DNA of 64,000 nucleotides from assembly GCA_016714225.1 (NCBI GenBank), contig JADJNS010000007.1:434001-498000 (forward strand). The letters are read 5' to 3'. Origin of the DNA: Archangiaceae bacterium (GTDB taxonomy: Bacteria > Myxococcota > Myxococcia > Myxococcales > Myxococcaceae). The notes under the pieces are model-generated. The model ran no database searches. It worked only from the letters and a program-made list of their open reading frames with translations, and was not told the origin of the DNA. Below are positions 18,701-27,189 of this stretch, one piece after another (positions within the stretch are counted from its first letter, which is position 1; the number at the start of each line of letters is the position of its first letter). The translations under genes and the position numbers were made by a program.

Positions 18701-19701
18701 GTGCCGTTGCCGGCCTTGGTGAAAAAATCTTCGATGGCGACCTCTTTGCCCGCCCACGCCAGGCGCGCGGTGAAGTCGCCGGGGCGAAAGCGGTCGAGCA
18801 CGATGTCACTGCCCTGCACCTCGGCCTTCACGCTCGGCGCGCTCGGCCGCCCGCTCACCTGCAGCCGCGACCACAGGTTGCCGCTCGCGCTCACCTCGCC
18901 GCCCACCAGCTTCACGCCCTGCGCCACCGGCAGAAACAGCTGCGCGTTGAGCGCCAGCTTGGGCTCGACGTCACAGAGCTCTTCGATCGAGCCGGTGGCG
19001 GTGAGCCGCACCCCGTCGACACCCACCTCACCCCGCTGAATCGAGAGCGCCTCGTCATCGACGTCGAGGTCACCTTCGAACAGCGAGCGCGACAGCCGCG
19101 CGCGCTGCGCTCGCCCTGAGCCGGTCGACGGGGCACCCCACTCGACCGCGCCGCCCTTGAGCTCGACCCGCGCGCTCAACACCCCCTTCTTGAAGCGCCA
19201 CTCGACGTCGAGCCCGTCGAGCTCCGCGCGGCCCTTGCCTCGCACCGAGAGCTTCAGCTCTGCGCCCTGCACCTCGAGGTGCTGCACCCGCAGCCGGTCG
19301 AGCACCGTCAGCGGGCAGGTCTTCTTCACCCCCCGCACCGCCGCCACGGGCGGGTCGACCTCGAGCGTCACCCGGGGGTGAATCAGCTTCACCCAGTCGA
19401 GGGTGACGAACCCGGGGAACACGTTGCGCAGCGAGACCTCGGCCTCTTCCGCGGCGATCACCGGCTCGTCCCCAGAGCTCGCCTCGAACACCGACACCCC
19501 CGACAGGCGCACCGTCTGCGACAGCGGGTCGATGCGGCACCGCGCGATGCCCACCTCGAGGCCCAGCCGCGAGGGAATCTCGCGCCGCAGCGTGCTGCAC
19601 ATCGCGTCGCCCGCCGCCTCGGTGCGCAGCGCCAACACCGCTGCCCCGGCGATCAACGCCGCGACCACCAGCAACCGTCGCGCGAGGCTTCGCTTCTGCA
19701 C
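15781..19701 (-). CDS. tamB: TamB-like AsmA/DUF490 translocation protein
   Basis: 1306 residues: one N-terminal membrane anchor (LLVVAALIAGAAVLAL) followed by a very long beta-rich region and a C-terminal DUF490 domain (about 1000-1306) ending in FEWE. This is the TamB layout: a periplasm-spanning groove that works with TamA and is now tied to anterograde phospholipid transport. It ends 10 bases inside tamA. The start is GTG 19701. Near residues 188-203 it contains GAPSTGSGRAQRARL, the translation of a REP-like repeat (19103-19137), which looks like an in-frame insertion into a loop. Confidence 0.88.
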   Translation of the reverse strand: MQKRSLARRLLVVAALIAGAAVLALRTEAAGDAMCSTLRREIPSRLGLEVGIARCRIDPLSQTVRLSGVSVFEASSGDEPVIAAEEAEVSLRNVFPGFVTLDWVKLIHPRVTLEVDPPVAAVRGVKKTCPLTVLDRLRVQHLEVQGAELKLSVRGKGRAELDGLDVEWRFKKGVLSARVELKGGAVEWGAPSTGSGRAQRARLSRSLFEGDLDVDDEALSIQRGEVGVDGVRLTATGSIEELCDVEPKLALNAQLFLPVAQGVKLVGGEVSASGNLWSRLQVSGRPSAPSVKAEVQGSDIVLDRFRPGDFTARLAWAGKEVAIEDFFTKAGNGTVRVSGSVKLETGLPAKFKVETVDASLGRILERASLPGAWVELSASVKGTVSGTLTPRPNLQGDPEVHASHFVLAARPFDGPVSAGPTVLEFPRGDATLHLAIGPERVEMTQIRASLGEGHTQVQGSVTLNYDPAKGIEVHAAAEPAVLADFGHIAGLPWAGVGTARVDIVGPYSDVSLSGQVALRDFKFADYSLGVVQSPLGFRGELLRFDAISGQKGKTQFFGDLGLTFKKGGDLLVRSTVNVPKGRSEDIADVLAGLHPTLESFQGGVLTGDLTGSAKIDSPAKHLAGTIDLQLADTRYWGRVLGEGPVRLRFDDGQALVLDGATFKGPLGLTRAKGRWEFAGPLQFSASVSAGSLAELFADFYEVTGPFEAEATVSGDTDMPLVDGKLTSTDVRRSGSSMGPAKLEAHLVGKELKVTGAPFADARGEVTLHTRAPYPWAGTLDVAVEDLKSWLPDAAAKQGLGGSFAGKLVGSGDLDSMDSLSVRAELNQVTLSRGEIVVSNQAPVVLGWARRQLRIDPVWVKGTNTELQAEGTWGPQTADVKLHGEVDLRLLESFSTSLERTTGQLELTAAITGSVKEPALVGSAEVKDARFGVRDQPVAVRSLNGHLEFSKSRVLLQGFEGFMNDGRVSARGDVRLEGTELKSLELAVDLEQVVLALKPDLPATLTGSLLVYGKPNAYQLSGGLDVLKLRYTQNLELDALLKNIRNSSHLIQEEQKPVEWLRLDVDLNLGNDVRIDNNLARAQFTGRLKLTGTNLKPQLIGTVEAAEGSVAMWRGNVLNVGKGVMVFNGLVPTVDLNAQAQVREYLVNVKAFGRLDDPKVSLTAQPPLAEAEVLTLLTLGITSKESVGQVGGYSLAGEVLFNASGLDTHLQRFLSKSVGLKDQQIHLSTSFNPATGQAEPSVSWESTVLTDNLKVGVTQPVTGRGTKAQAEYKFNDKVSARAQWDNQTQESSVGNPGVDLKVRFEWE
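19103..19137. repeat. REP-like repeat inside tamB
   Basis: The bases cgccctgagccggtcgacgg within this stretch match the CCTGAGC...GTCGA core of the element at 7979-8110. Read on the minus strand they encode APSTGSGRAQ, a peptide recognisable as a translated form of this repeat type. The tamB frame is kept, so the element seems tolerated within the coding region. Confidence 0.6.
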
Positions 19702-19743
19702 TGCCGTCTCCTACCGCTGGTTGCCCGACAGTGTGCCGGGCGA

Positions 19744-21240
19744 TCAGAGCTTGTTCAAACCCTCGAGGTACCGATCGATCTCCGCCAGGTCGACTCCGCG
19801 GCCCGCCGGCTTGGTGCCCCCCGGCGCCTGCGGGTTTTGCGGGTTCTGCGCCTGAGCTGAAGGGTCTGCGGGGTTCGGTGCGTTCGGGTTCGGCGGTGAG
19901 GCCGCGCTCGGCGCCTCGGGGTCGGTGGCCGCCTCGGGTGCGGCTGCTTGTGCCTCGACCACCGGCGGCTCGGCGTGCGGCTCGTCTTCCACCGGCAGCT
20001 CGAACTCTTCGCCCGGCGTCAGCGGAGGAGCGGCCGGAGGCTGCACCTCGACCATCGCCGCATCGATGGGCGCTTCGGGCGAGGTGACGATCTCGACGTC
20101 GTCTTCCACGATCGATGCCTCGGGCAGCGCGGCCTCGGGCACCGAGTCTTCGGTGACCGGCGGCACTGGCGGCACCGGCGGCTTGGCGATCTCGGGTATC
20201 GGCGCCGCCACCGGCGGCGTGGGCCGCGGCTCGATGCGGCGGTTCGCCTGCGACGGCACGATCGGCGTGACCGCCGGCATCACCATCGGGCGCGGCTGCG
20301 CGGCGGCCAGCGACGCGTACGGGGCGCCGGGCGCGGTGGGCGCCGCCGGTGCAACCACCGGCGCGGGGGCAGAGGCAGGCACCGGGGGGGCAACCGCCTG
20401 CGCGGCCCCCTTCTTCCCGTGCAGGCCGGTCTCGAGCCCCAGGTTGTTGGCGATCTGCTCGATGAGCGGCGCCCCGATGTCGGGGGTGCGCGCCAGAAAC
20501 GCCTCGAACAGCGCGTTGTCGCACAGGGTGTTGATGACCCGCGGCGTGCCGCCCGAGCGCCGGTGCAGCGCCTCGATCGCGTCGGGGGTGAACGGCATGC
20601 GCGGGCAGCCGGCCAGCCGCAGGCGGTGCTTGATGTACGCCTCGGTCGAGTCGGCGGTGAACGGCTCCAACCGGTAGCGCATCGCCACCCGCTGGGCGAG
20701 CGGCGGGTCGAGCTTCAGGTTCTTCTCGATCTCGGGCAGGCCGAAGAACACGAACGAGATCAGCTTGCGCTCGGGCACCTCGAGGTTGAGCAGCCCGCGG
20801 AACTCTTCCATCAGCTCGCGGGTCTCGAGCATCTGCGCCTCGTCGATCAGCACCACCGCCTTCTTGCCCGACTCGTAGATCTGCAAGAGGCGCTGGTAGA
20901 GCTGCGACAGCAGCGCGAGCTTCTCTTGGGCCGGGTTCTCGACCCCCAGCTGCAGCGCGATGCGCTTGAGCAGCCAGTTCGCGGTGATGCCCGAGTGAAT
21001 GATCACCAGCAGCGCCGCCTCGTATTCGTCCTCGGGCAGCGAATCGAGCATGCGCCGCGCGAGCGTGGTCTTGCCCGCGCCGATGTCACCGATCAGCACC
21101 GACAGGCCCTTCATGTAGCTGACGGTGTGCAGCAAGCGGGTCAGCGCCTGCGAGTGCTGGCTGCTGTTGTAATAAAAGCGGCTGACCGGAGCGTTCGAGA
21201 ACGGCTCCTGGGTGAGCTCGAAGTATTCGAGGTACGTCAC
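19744..21240 (-). CDS. ExeA/MshM-like AAA ATPase with disordered C-terminal tail
   Basis: 498 residues. The N-terminal 270 residues form an ExeA-type AAA domain, opening YLEYFELTQEPFSNAP, with Walker A GDIGAGKTT (51-59), Walker B VVLIDEAQ (129-136) and a sensor region GGTPRVINTLCDNAL. Proteins of this family help assemble secretins and pili, e.g. ExeA and MshM. The last 230 residues are rich in Pro, Ala and Glu and look disordered, with no peptidoglycan-binding domain visible. The GTG start overlaps the stop of the SgmX-like gene (GTGA), so the two are translationally coupled. Given the neighbours, a role in pilus or secretin placement is a reasonable inference. Confidence 0.82.
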   Translation of the reverse strand: MTYLEYFELTQEPFSNAPVSRFYYNSSQHSQALTRLLHTVSYMKGLSVLIGDIGAGKTTLARRMLDSLPEDEYEAALLVIIHSGITANWLLKRIALQLGVENPAQEKLALLSQLYQRLLQIYESGKKAVVLIDEAQMLETRELMEEFRGLLNLEVPERKLISFVFFGLPEIEKNLKLDPPLAQRVAMRYRLEPFTADSTEAYIKHRLRLAGCPRMPFTPDAIEALHRRSGGTPRVINTLCDNALFEAFLARTPDIGAPLIEQIANNLGLETGLHGKKGAAQAVAPPVPASAPAPVVAPAAPTAPGAPYASLAAAQPRPMVMPAVTPIVPSQANRRIEPRPTPPVAAPIPEIAKPPVPPVPPVTEDSVPEAALPEASIVEDDVEIVTSPEAPIDAAMVEVQPPAAPPLTPGEEFELPVEDEPHAEPPVVEAQAAAPEAATDPEAPSAASPPNPNAPNPADPSAQAQNPQNPQAPGGTKPAGRGVDLAEIDRYLEGLNKL

Positions 21241-24128
21241 AGGTAGCCCACCTTCCGTGCTGCCGGCGGGTTGCTGCCACCCTTGCCGCCCTTCTTCGGC
21301 GGAGGAGCAGACTCGTCGTCTTCGGGGCTGGTGACCTGCGACAGCCGCTCGACCATCGAAGCCACGTCGCGGTAGCCCGAGTCGAGCTCGTTCACCTTCA
21401 TGAACTGCGACAGCGCCTTGCCCTGCTCGCCGTTCTGCTCGTACGCGCCGCCCAGCTCGTAGCGCACCGCCTTCTCGGTCTCGCCGGTGGCGTGCTCGCT
21501 CTGCAGCGCGGCCTTGAGCGCGTCGATCGCCGCCGTGAAGTCGCCCTTCATGCCCTGCAGCGCCGCCTGCATGGCCAGGCAGTCGATTTCTTTCTTCTTA
21601 CCCACGCAGCCCTGGCGCGCGACGTTGAACTCGCCGATCGCGTCGTCGAGCAGGCCCATCTCTTTGTAGGCGATGCCCAGGTCGTAGTGGGTCTCGACGT
21701 CCTCGGGCTTCACCACCTTCTCGAGGCCCTTCTTGAACTCACTGAACACCTCTTCGACCGAGACCTGGTAGTCGGCCGACGGCACCTCGCCCGACGGCAT
21801 GTCCGGGGTCGAGTCGCTGTCGCCCAGCTCGTTGGCCAGCTCGGCCGCGAGGTCGAACGCATCGCGCTCGCCGCCGCCGTCGTCCGACACTCCGTTGCTG
21901 TGCTCGGCCGGCTGCTCGCCCGCCCCACCGTCGACGCCGTTTCCGCCGCCGCCGCTGCGCAGCTCTTCGAGCCTCGCCATCAGCTCGGTGGCGCGCGCGT
22001 GGCCCGGGTAGGCGATCAGCACCGTCTCGAGAATCTCCGACGCCTCGTCGAAGAGGCTCTGCTCCATGAAGAAGGTCGCCTCGTCGCACTCTTCCTGCGC
22101 GGGCACCTCTTCTTCAGGCGGCGCCTCGACCGCCTCTTCTTCGGGAATCTGCTCGGCGTCGGCCGAGACGTCTTCGGGCGGCGCTTCGACCGGCTCTTCC
22201 GAGACGTACTCTTCGCTGGCGGCCGCCTCGCTGCCCGCCACGTAGGCCGGCATCTCTCCGGTGGGGTTGTAGCTCTCGGCGGCGCCCAGCATCTCGCCGC
22301 CGGCCGACATGTCGCCGCCCAGCATGTCGCCGCCGCCCAGCATGTCGCCGCCAAGGTCGGGCAGCTCGGTGCTGGTGGTGGGCGCCTCTTCGACCACTTC
22401 GCTCTCGCCGGTGATCGGCTCGGCCTCGTAGTCGGCCACCGGCTCGTCGCCCATCGGCTCGTCGAAGTCCGACACCACCTGCTGCTCTTCGGGCTGCTCC
22501 TCCATCACCGGAGGAGGCTCGACCTCGAAGCGCGCCGCCTCTTCGGCAGCCTCGGCGTCCATCGCCATCGGGTCGTCGGTGATGACGTTGTCCTGGCTGT
22601 CTGACGTCGAGGCCAGCGCGACGTCGTCGACGCCCAGGGCGTCTTCGGGTGCGTCGGCGACGATGATCTCCTCGTCCGACGAGTCGACCAGAATCGCGTC
22701 GTCGGGCAGGTCGGCGTCGGGCGCCGCGGCGCCCCCGGGCGTGGCACCCGACTTGAGCGCCGCCAGAAACACCGGCACCTCGGGGTGCGCGGGGTTCTGC
22801 TGCAGAATCGTCTGCAGGTAGGGCTGCGCCCGCCCCGGGTCGCCGCGCCGGGTGTGCAGGCGCAGCACGTTCAGCAGCTGCTCCGAGGCCTGCGCCTGGT
22901 TGTTCGACGCCACGTAGATGGCGTACGCCTTCTCGTGCGCGTCGATGTTCTCGGGGTCGACGTTGAACACCTTGCGCAGGTGCTCGAGCGCTTTGTCGTG
23001 CAGCCCGTACTTCACGTACACGTCGGTCTCGGTGAGCAGCTTGCCCAGGCTCTCTTTGGGAGCCGGAGCAGCCGGCGCCGCGACCGGCGCGGCATGAGGT
23101 GGCGCGGTTGGCGCGGGCGCGAACGCTTGAGCCTGCGCCGCGCGGCCGCTCGACGGCGCCGGCGCGGTGGGCCGGCCCCCGAACGACATCGGCTCGGCGA
23201 TGCGCTGCGGGGGGGCGGGCGCGGGCCGCGACGGAGCGACGCTGGTCGGCTTGCGCGCCGCCACGTCAGGGTCGTTGGGGTCGAGCGACTCGACCTGGCG
23301 CCACACGTTCTCGGCGTCGTCGCGGCGGCCCTTGTCCGAGTACACGCGCGCCAGCTCTTTGTAGACCGAGATGGTCTTCGAGGTCTGACCCAGCCCCTGA
23401 AAGGCGACCGCCAGCAGCTTGAGCGTCTCGACGTCACGCGAGTCGGCCTTGAAGCACACCTGCAGCTTGGCCAGCGCGCGCTTCTGGTCTCCGCGCGAGA
23501 GGTAGACGTCGGCCAGCTCACGGGCCAGCGCGAAGTTCTGGGGCTCGAGCCCGCTGATGCGCTCGGCCACGCGCAGGTAGTCGTCGGTGCGGTTGGTGCG
23601 CTTGAGGTGCTCGGCGGCGCGGCGAAACTCGCCCAGCGCCTCGTCGTTCATGTTCTCGCGCGCGTACAGCTCGGCCAGCTTGATTCTCGACGCGACGTTG
23701 TCGGGGTCGAGGTCGACCATCTTCCGCAAGGTGTCGAGCGACGACTTGGTGTCACCCGCCTTGTCGTAGTGGTTCGCGACGACCTGGTAGTAGGCCATCG
23801 CCTCGCTCATCAGCTGCAGCTGCTGGTGCAGCTCGGCGAGCTTCAGGTTCACGTCGATCAGCGCGGGGTCCAGCTTGAGCACCTGCTTGTAGAGCGCGAC
23901 CGCCTTGAGAAAGAAGCCGTCGCTCGCGTAGTTCTCGGCGACCTTGGTGAAGTAGTGCGCCGCCTGCGAGTTGTCGTTCTTCTTCTGGTACAGCTCTCCC
24001 ATCTTCTGGAGGATCCGAACGTCCTTCGGATCCACCTCCAGGATCTTCTGGTACTCCTTGATCGCTTTGTCGTAGGCGCCCTTCGCGACCAGCTTCGCGG
24101 CAGCCTCGATGATCTTGTTTTTGTCCAA
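21237..24128 (-). CDS. sgmX: SgmX-like tetratricopeptide repeat protein
   Basis: 963 residues. A large N-terminal TPR array (about 1-285, beginning AAKLVAKGAYDKAIKEYQKI) is followed by a Pro/Ala linker, a second TPR block (about 365-470), a long acidic low-complexity stretch (about 480-690) with DMLGG-type repeats, and a C-terminal TPR block (about 690-940). In M. xanthus SgmX is a TPR protein placed near pilQ that is recruited to the leading pole by MglA-GTP and stimulates T4P formation. The family, size and position downstream of pilQ-mglC-efp-accBC all fit; orthology is inferred, not tested. The start is TTG 24128, the only good start before the first TPR. Confidence 0.72.
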   Translation of the reverse strand: MDKNKIIEAAAKLVAKGAYDKAIKEYQKILEVDPKDVRILQKMGELYQKKNDNSQAAHYFTKVAENYASDGFFLKAVALYKQVLKLDPALIDVNLKLAELHQQLQLMSEAMAYYQVVANHYDKAGDTKSSLDTLRKMVDLDPDNVASRIKLAELYARENMNDEALGEFRRAAEHLKRTNRTDDYLRVAERISGLEPQNFALARELADVYLSRGDQKRALAKLQVCFKADSRDVETLKLLAVAFQGLGQTSKTISVYKELARVYSDKGRRDDAENVWRQVESLDPNDPDVAARKPTSVAPSRPAPAPPQRIAEPMSFGGRPTAPAPSSGRAAQAQAFAPAPTAPPHAAPVAAPAAPAPKESLGKLLTETDVYVKYGLHDKALEHLRKVFNVDPENIDAHEKAYAIYVASNNQAQASEQLLNVLRLHTRRGDPGRAQPYLQTILQQNPAHPEVPVFLAALKSGATPGGAAAPDADLPDDAILVDSSDEEIIVADAPEDALGVDDVALASTSDSQDNVITDDPMAMDAEAAEEAARFEVEPPPVMEEQPEEQQVVSDFDEPMGDEPVADYEAEPITGESEVVEEAPTTSTELPDLGGDMLGGGDMLGGDMSAGGEMLGAAESYNPTGEMPAYVAGSEAAASEEYVSEEPVEAPPEDVSADAEQIPEEEAVEAPPEEEVPAQEECDEATFFMEQSLFDEASEILETVLIAYPGHARATELMARLEELRSGGGGNGVDGGAGEQPAEHSNGVSDDGGGERDAFDLAAELANELGDSDSTPDMPSGEVPSADYQVSVEEVFSEFKKGLEKVVKPEDVETHYDLGIAYKEMGLLDDAIGEFNVARQGCVGKKKEIDCLAMQAALQGMKGDFTAAIDALKAALQSEHATGETEKAVRYELGGAYEQNGEQGKALSQFMKVNELDSGYRDVASMVERLSQVTSPEDDESAPPPKKGGKGGSNPPAARKVGYL

Positions 24129-24172
24129 TGAGAACGCGCCCTTCGCGCCCGGGGCACGCTAGCAGACTTCTC

Positions 24173-25558
24173 TCAGGGCGTCTCTTCGATCGCCTTCTTC
24201 AATCGCGTACTTCCGGTCTCCGAAGCCTGCAGGCGTTCGACGAAGCGGGTGTCGTATTCACCCCTCACGAAGGCGTCTTCCTGAAGCGCCGCCCGGTGAA
24301 AGGGGATGTTGGTGCGAATGCCCTGCACCACGTACTCCGAGAGCGCCCGGCTCATGCGCTTGATGGCCACCTCGCGGTTCTCCGCGAAGACGATCAGCTT
24401 GGCCAGCAGCGAGTCGTAGTGCGGCAGCACCACGTAGTTCTCGTAGGCGGCCGAATCGACCCGCACGCCCAGCCCACCGGGCACGCTGTAGGCGGTGATC
24501 TTCCCCGGCCAGGGGGCGAAGGTGGTGGGGTCTTCGGCGTTGACCCGGCACTCGATCGACGCGCCCTTCATCACCACGTCTTCCTGCTTGAACCACAGGG
24601 GCTCACCGGCAGAGAGGCGAATCTGGGTGCGCACCAGGTCGACGCCGGTCACCTGCTCGGTCACCGGGTGCTCGACCTGCACCCGGGTGTTCATCTCCAT
24701 GAAGTAGAACCGGTTGTTCTCGTCCATCAGGAACTCGATGGTGCCGAGGTTGTTGTAACCGATCTCCTTCATCGCCTTGACCGAGACCCGGCCCATCTCT
24801 TCGCGCAGCTCTTTGCTGACGCCGGGAGACGGGCTCTCTTCGATCAACTTCTGGTGGCGGCGCTGCACGCTGCACTCGCGCTCGCCCAGGTGCACCACGT
24901 TGCCGTGCTCGTCGGCGACGATCTGAATCTCGATGTGCCGCGGCTTCTCGACGTAGCGCTCGCAGTACATGTCGCCGTTGGCGAACGCGTTGGCGGCCTC
25001 GGCCGACGCGGTGGCGAAGGCGGCGCGAATGGCGCGCGGCTCGCGCACGATCTTCATGCCGCGCCCGCCGCCGCCGGCTGCGGCTTTCAGAATCACCGGG
25101 AAGCCGATCTGCGCGGCCACCTCTTCGGCCTCTTCGGCGCTCTTCAGCACACCCTTGCTGCCCGGCAGCAGCGGCAGCCCCGCAGCGGTGGCGGCGTCGC
25201 GCGCGCGCACCTTGTTGCCCATCAGCTTGATGACCCGCGGGTTGGGGCCGATGAACTTGATCTTGCACTTCTCGCACACCTCGGCGAACTCGGCGTTCTC
25301 CGAGAGAAAGCCGTAGCCGGGGTGAATCGCGTCGGCCCGGGTGATCTCGGCGGCCGACAGCAGCGCGGGAATGTTGAGGTAGCTCTCTTTCGACGCCGGC
25401 GGCCCGATGCACACCGCCTCGTCGGCGAAGCGCACGTGCAGCGCGTTCGCGTCGGCCGTCGAGTGCACCGCCACCGTCGAGATGCCCAGCTCGCGGCACG
25501 CGCGAATCACGCGCAGCGCGATCTCACCCCGGTTCGCGATGAGGACTTTTTTGAACAC
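24173..25558 (-). CDS. accC: Acetyl-CoA carboxylase, biotin carboxylase subunit
   Basis: 461 residues. It carboxylates biotin on AccB in the first step of malonyl-CoA synthesis. Visible are the N-terminal KKVLIANRGEIALRVIRA, the ATP-grasp glycine loop AAAGGGGRGMKIV, ERDCS-like GERECSVQRRHQK, EMNTRVQVEHPVTE and GASIECRVNAEDP. GTG 25558 is chosen since it lies four bases after the accB stop and directly precedes the conserved start; longer in-frame extensions run into accB. The C-terminus is slightly longer than usual (LQASETGSTRLKKAIEETP). Confidence 0.96.
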   Translation of the reverse strand: MFKKVLIANRGEIALRVIRACRELGISTVAVHSTADANALHVRFADEAVCIGPPASKESYLNIPALLSAAEITRADAIHPGYGFLSENAEFAEVCEKCKIKFIGPNPRVIKLMGNKVRARDAATAAGLPLLPGSKGVLKSAEEAEEVAAQIGFPVILKAAAGGGGRGMKIVREPRAIRAAFATASAEAANAFANGDMYCERYVEKPRHIEIQIVADEHGNVVHLGERECSVQRRHQKLIEESPSPGVSKELREEMGRVSVKAMKEIGYNNLGTIEFLMDENNRFYFMEMNTRVQVEHPVTEQVTGVDLVRTQIRLSAGEPLWFKQEDVVMKGASIECRVNAEDPTTFAPWPGKITAYSVPGGLGVRVDSAAYENYVVLPHYDSLLAKLIVFAENREVAIKRMSRALSEYVVQGIRTNIPFHRAALQEDAFVRGEYDTRFVERLQASETGSTRLKKAIEETP

Positions 25559-25562
25559 GGTC

Positions 25563-26114
<552 letters not shown>

Positions 26115-26151
26115 GTTTGAGATTTTTTTCGAGCGAGAAACGGGCAGGTTC

Positions 26152-26730
26152 TTAGCCGCCCGTCGAGACGCGGGTGAGGTACTTGCCGTCGCGGGTGTCG
26201 ATCTTCAGCACGTCACCTTCGTTGATGAACAGCGGCACGTTGACGGTGTAGCCGGTCTCGAGCGTCGCCGGCTTCATCGCGCCGCTCACGGTATCGCCGC
26301 GCACGCCGGGGTCGCACTTGGTGACCTTCAGGTCGACCGAGTTCGGCAGCGACACGCCGATCGCCTTGCCGTTGAAGAAGAGAATCGAGACGTGAATGTT
26401 CTCTTTGAGGAAGTTGCGGTTCTCGCCCAGCACCTTCTCGCTGATGAACGTCTGCTCGAAGGTCTTGTCTTCCATGAAGTAGAAGTCTTCGCCCTGGAGA
26501 TACAGGTACTGCATCTCCTTCTCTTCGATGTCGGGGCGGGTGAACTTGTCGCCTGAGCGGAAGTTGTTGTTCAGCACACGGCCCGAGATCATGCTCCGGT
26601 AGGTGGTGCGCACGAACGCAGCGCCCTTGCCCGGCTTCACGTGCTGAAAGTCGGTGATCTCGTACGGCTCACCGTCGATCTCGATCTTGAGACCCTTACG
26701 AAACTCGCCTGTGTCGATGACTCCCGCCAT
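26152..26730 (-). CDS. efp: Translation elongation factor P
   Basis: 192 residues. EF-P rescues ribosomes stalled at polyproline. The N-terminal KOW-like domain carries HVKPGKGAAFVR, with the loop lysine of PGKG in the position modified by beta-lysylation in E. coli; a Lys rather than Arg rules out the EarP route. The two C-terminal OB domains (about 65-190) include NGKAIGVSLPNSVDLKV and GDTVSGAMKPATLETG. ATG 26730 precedes the conserved MAGVIDTGEFRKG start. Proline-rich proteins are plentiful here (TolA, TPR protein, 53464 product). Confidence 0.96.
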   Translation of the reverse strand: MAGVIDTGEFRKGLKIEIDGEPYEITDFQHVKPGKGAAFVRTTYRSMISGRVLNNNFRSGDKFTRPDIEEKEMQYLYLQGEDFYFMEDKTFEQTFISEKVLGENRNFLKENIHVSILFFNGKAIGVSLPNSVDLKVTKCDPGVRGDTVSGAMKPATLETGYTVNVPLFINEGDVLKIDTRDGKYLTRVSTGG

Positions 26731-26805
26731 GGTGGCCGGCTCTCTAGCCGTCCACCGCGCATCGAGCAAGGTGATTGGTATGACGCAGGGCGCGATGCGC
26801 CTTGC

Positions 26806-27183
26806 TTACGTCAGCTCGGCCTTCAGCTTCGGCGCGGTGATGCGCAGCACGTAGCGGCCCTTGCCGTAGTTGCCCTCGGGCTTGAGCGCCAGCACCACGA
26901 AGTACTCGGGCGTCACCATGCGCATCAGGGTGACCAGCTTCTCGGTGTTGATGCTCACCTCGGCGATGGTGCCCGCCTTGAGCAGGTCGGCCCCGGTCTT
27001 CAGCTGCGAGAGCGCGTTGCCGTACTCGACCCAGGCCGAGTTGAGCTCGATCTGCTGCGCCAGGTCAGCCGACTGCGGCGCCTGAAAGGTCTCGACCGCG
27101 ATGCCGTCGAAGCCCATCACGCTGCACGCGATCGCGCCGTCGACCTGCGTGACCACCGACTCGAGGTGCGGAAGAAAGGCCAT
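26806..27183 (-). CDS. mglC: Roadblock/LC7 protein, MglC-like
   Basis: 125 residues of the Roadblock/LC7 fold: MAFLPHLESVVTQVDGAIACSVMGFDGIAVET gives the first helix and strand pair, followed by a long helix (QIELNSAWVEYGNALSQL) and the C-terminal strands and helix. In M. xanthus the MglB paralogue MglC lies in this position downstream of pilQ and helps control polarity and reversals through MglB and RomR. MglB itself is the other candidate, but MglB normally adjoins mglA, which is absent here. Six bases separate it from the upstream lipoprotein gene, so it is cotranscribed. Confidence 0.8.
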   Translation of the reverse strand: MAFLPHLESVVTQVDGAIACSVMGFDGIAVETFQAPQSADLAQQIELNSAWVEYGNALSQLKTGADLLKAGTIAEVSINTEKLVTLMRMVTPEYFVVLALKPEGNYGKGRYVLRITAPKLKAELT

Positions 27184-27189
27184 GCGCGC

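Noticed and set aside
15775..19119. 1114-codon plus-strand open frame opposite tamB
   Set aside because: Length alone is misleading in this GC range; the minus frame has the TamB anchor and DUF490 domain, while this one is His/Arg/Val repeats.
20277..20400. Pro/Ala-rich tail of the ExeA-like protein as a CRISPR or tandem DNA repeat
   Set aside because: The bases are low in complexity but have no regular repeat unit or spacers.
26765..26806. Short inverted repeat agcaagg/ccttgct between efp and mglC
   Set aside because: Arms of seven bases with a long spacer and no T-run; too weak for a terminator call.
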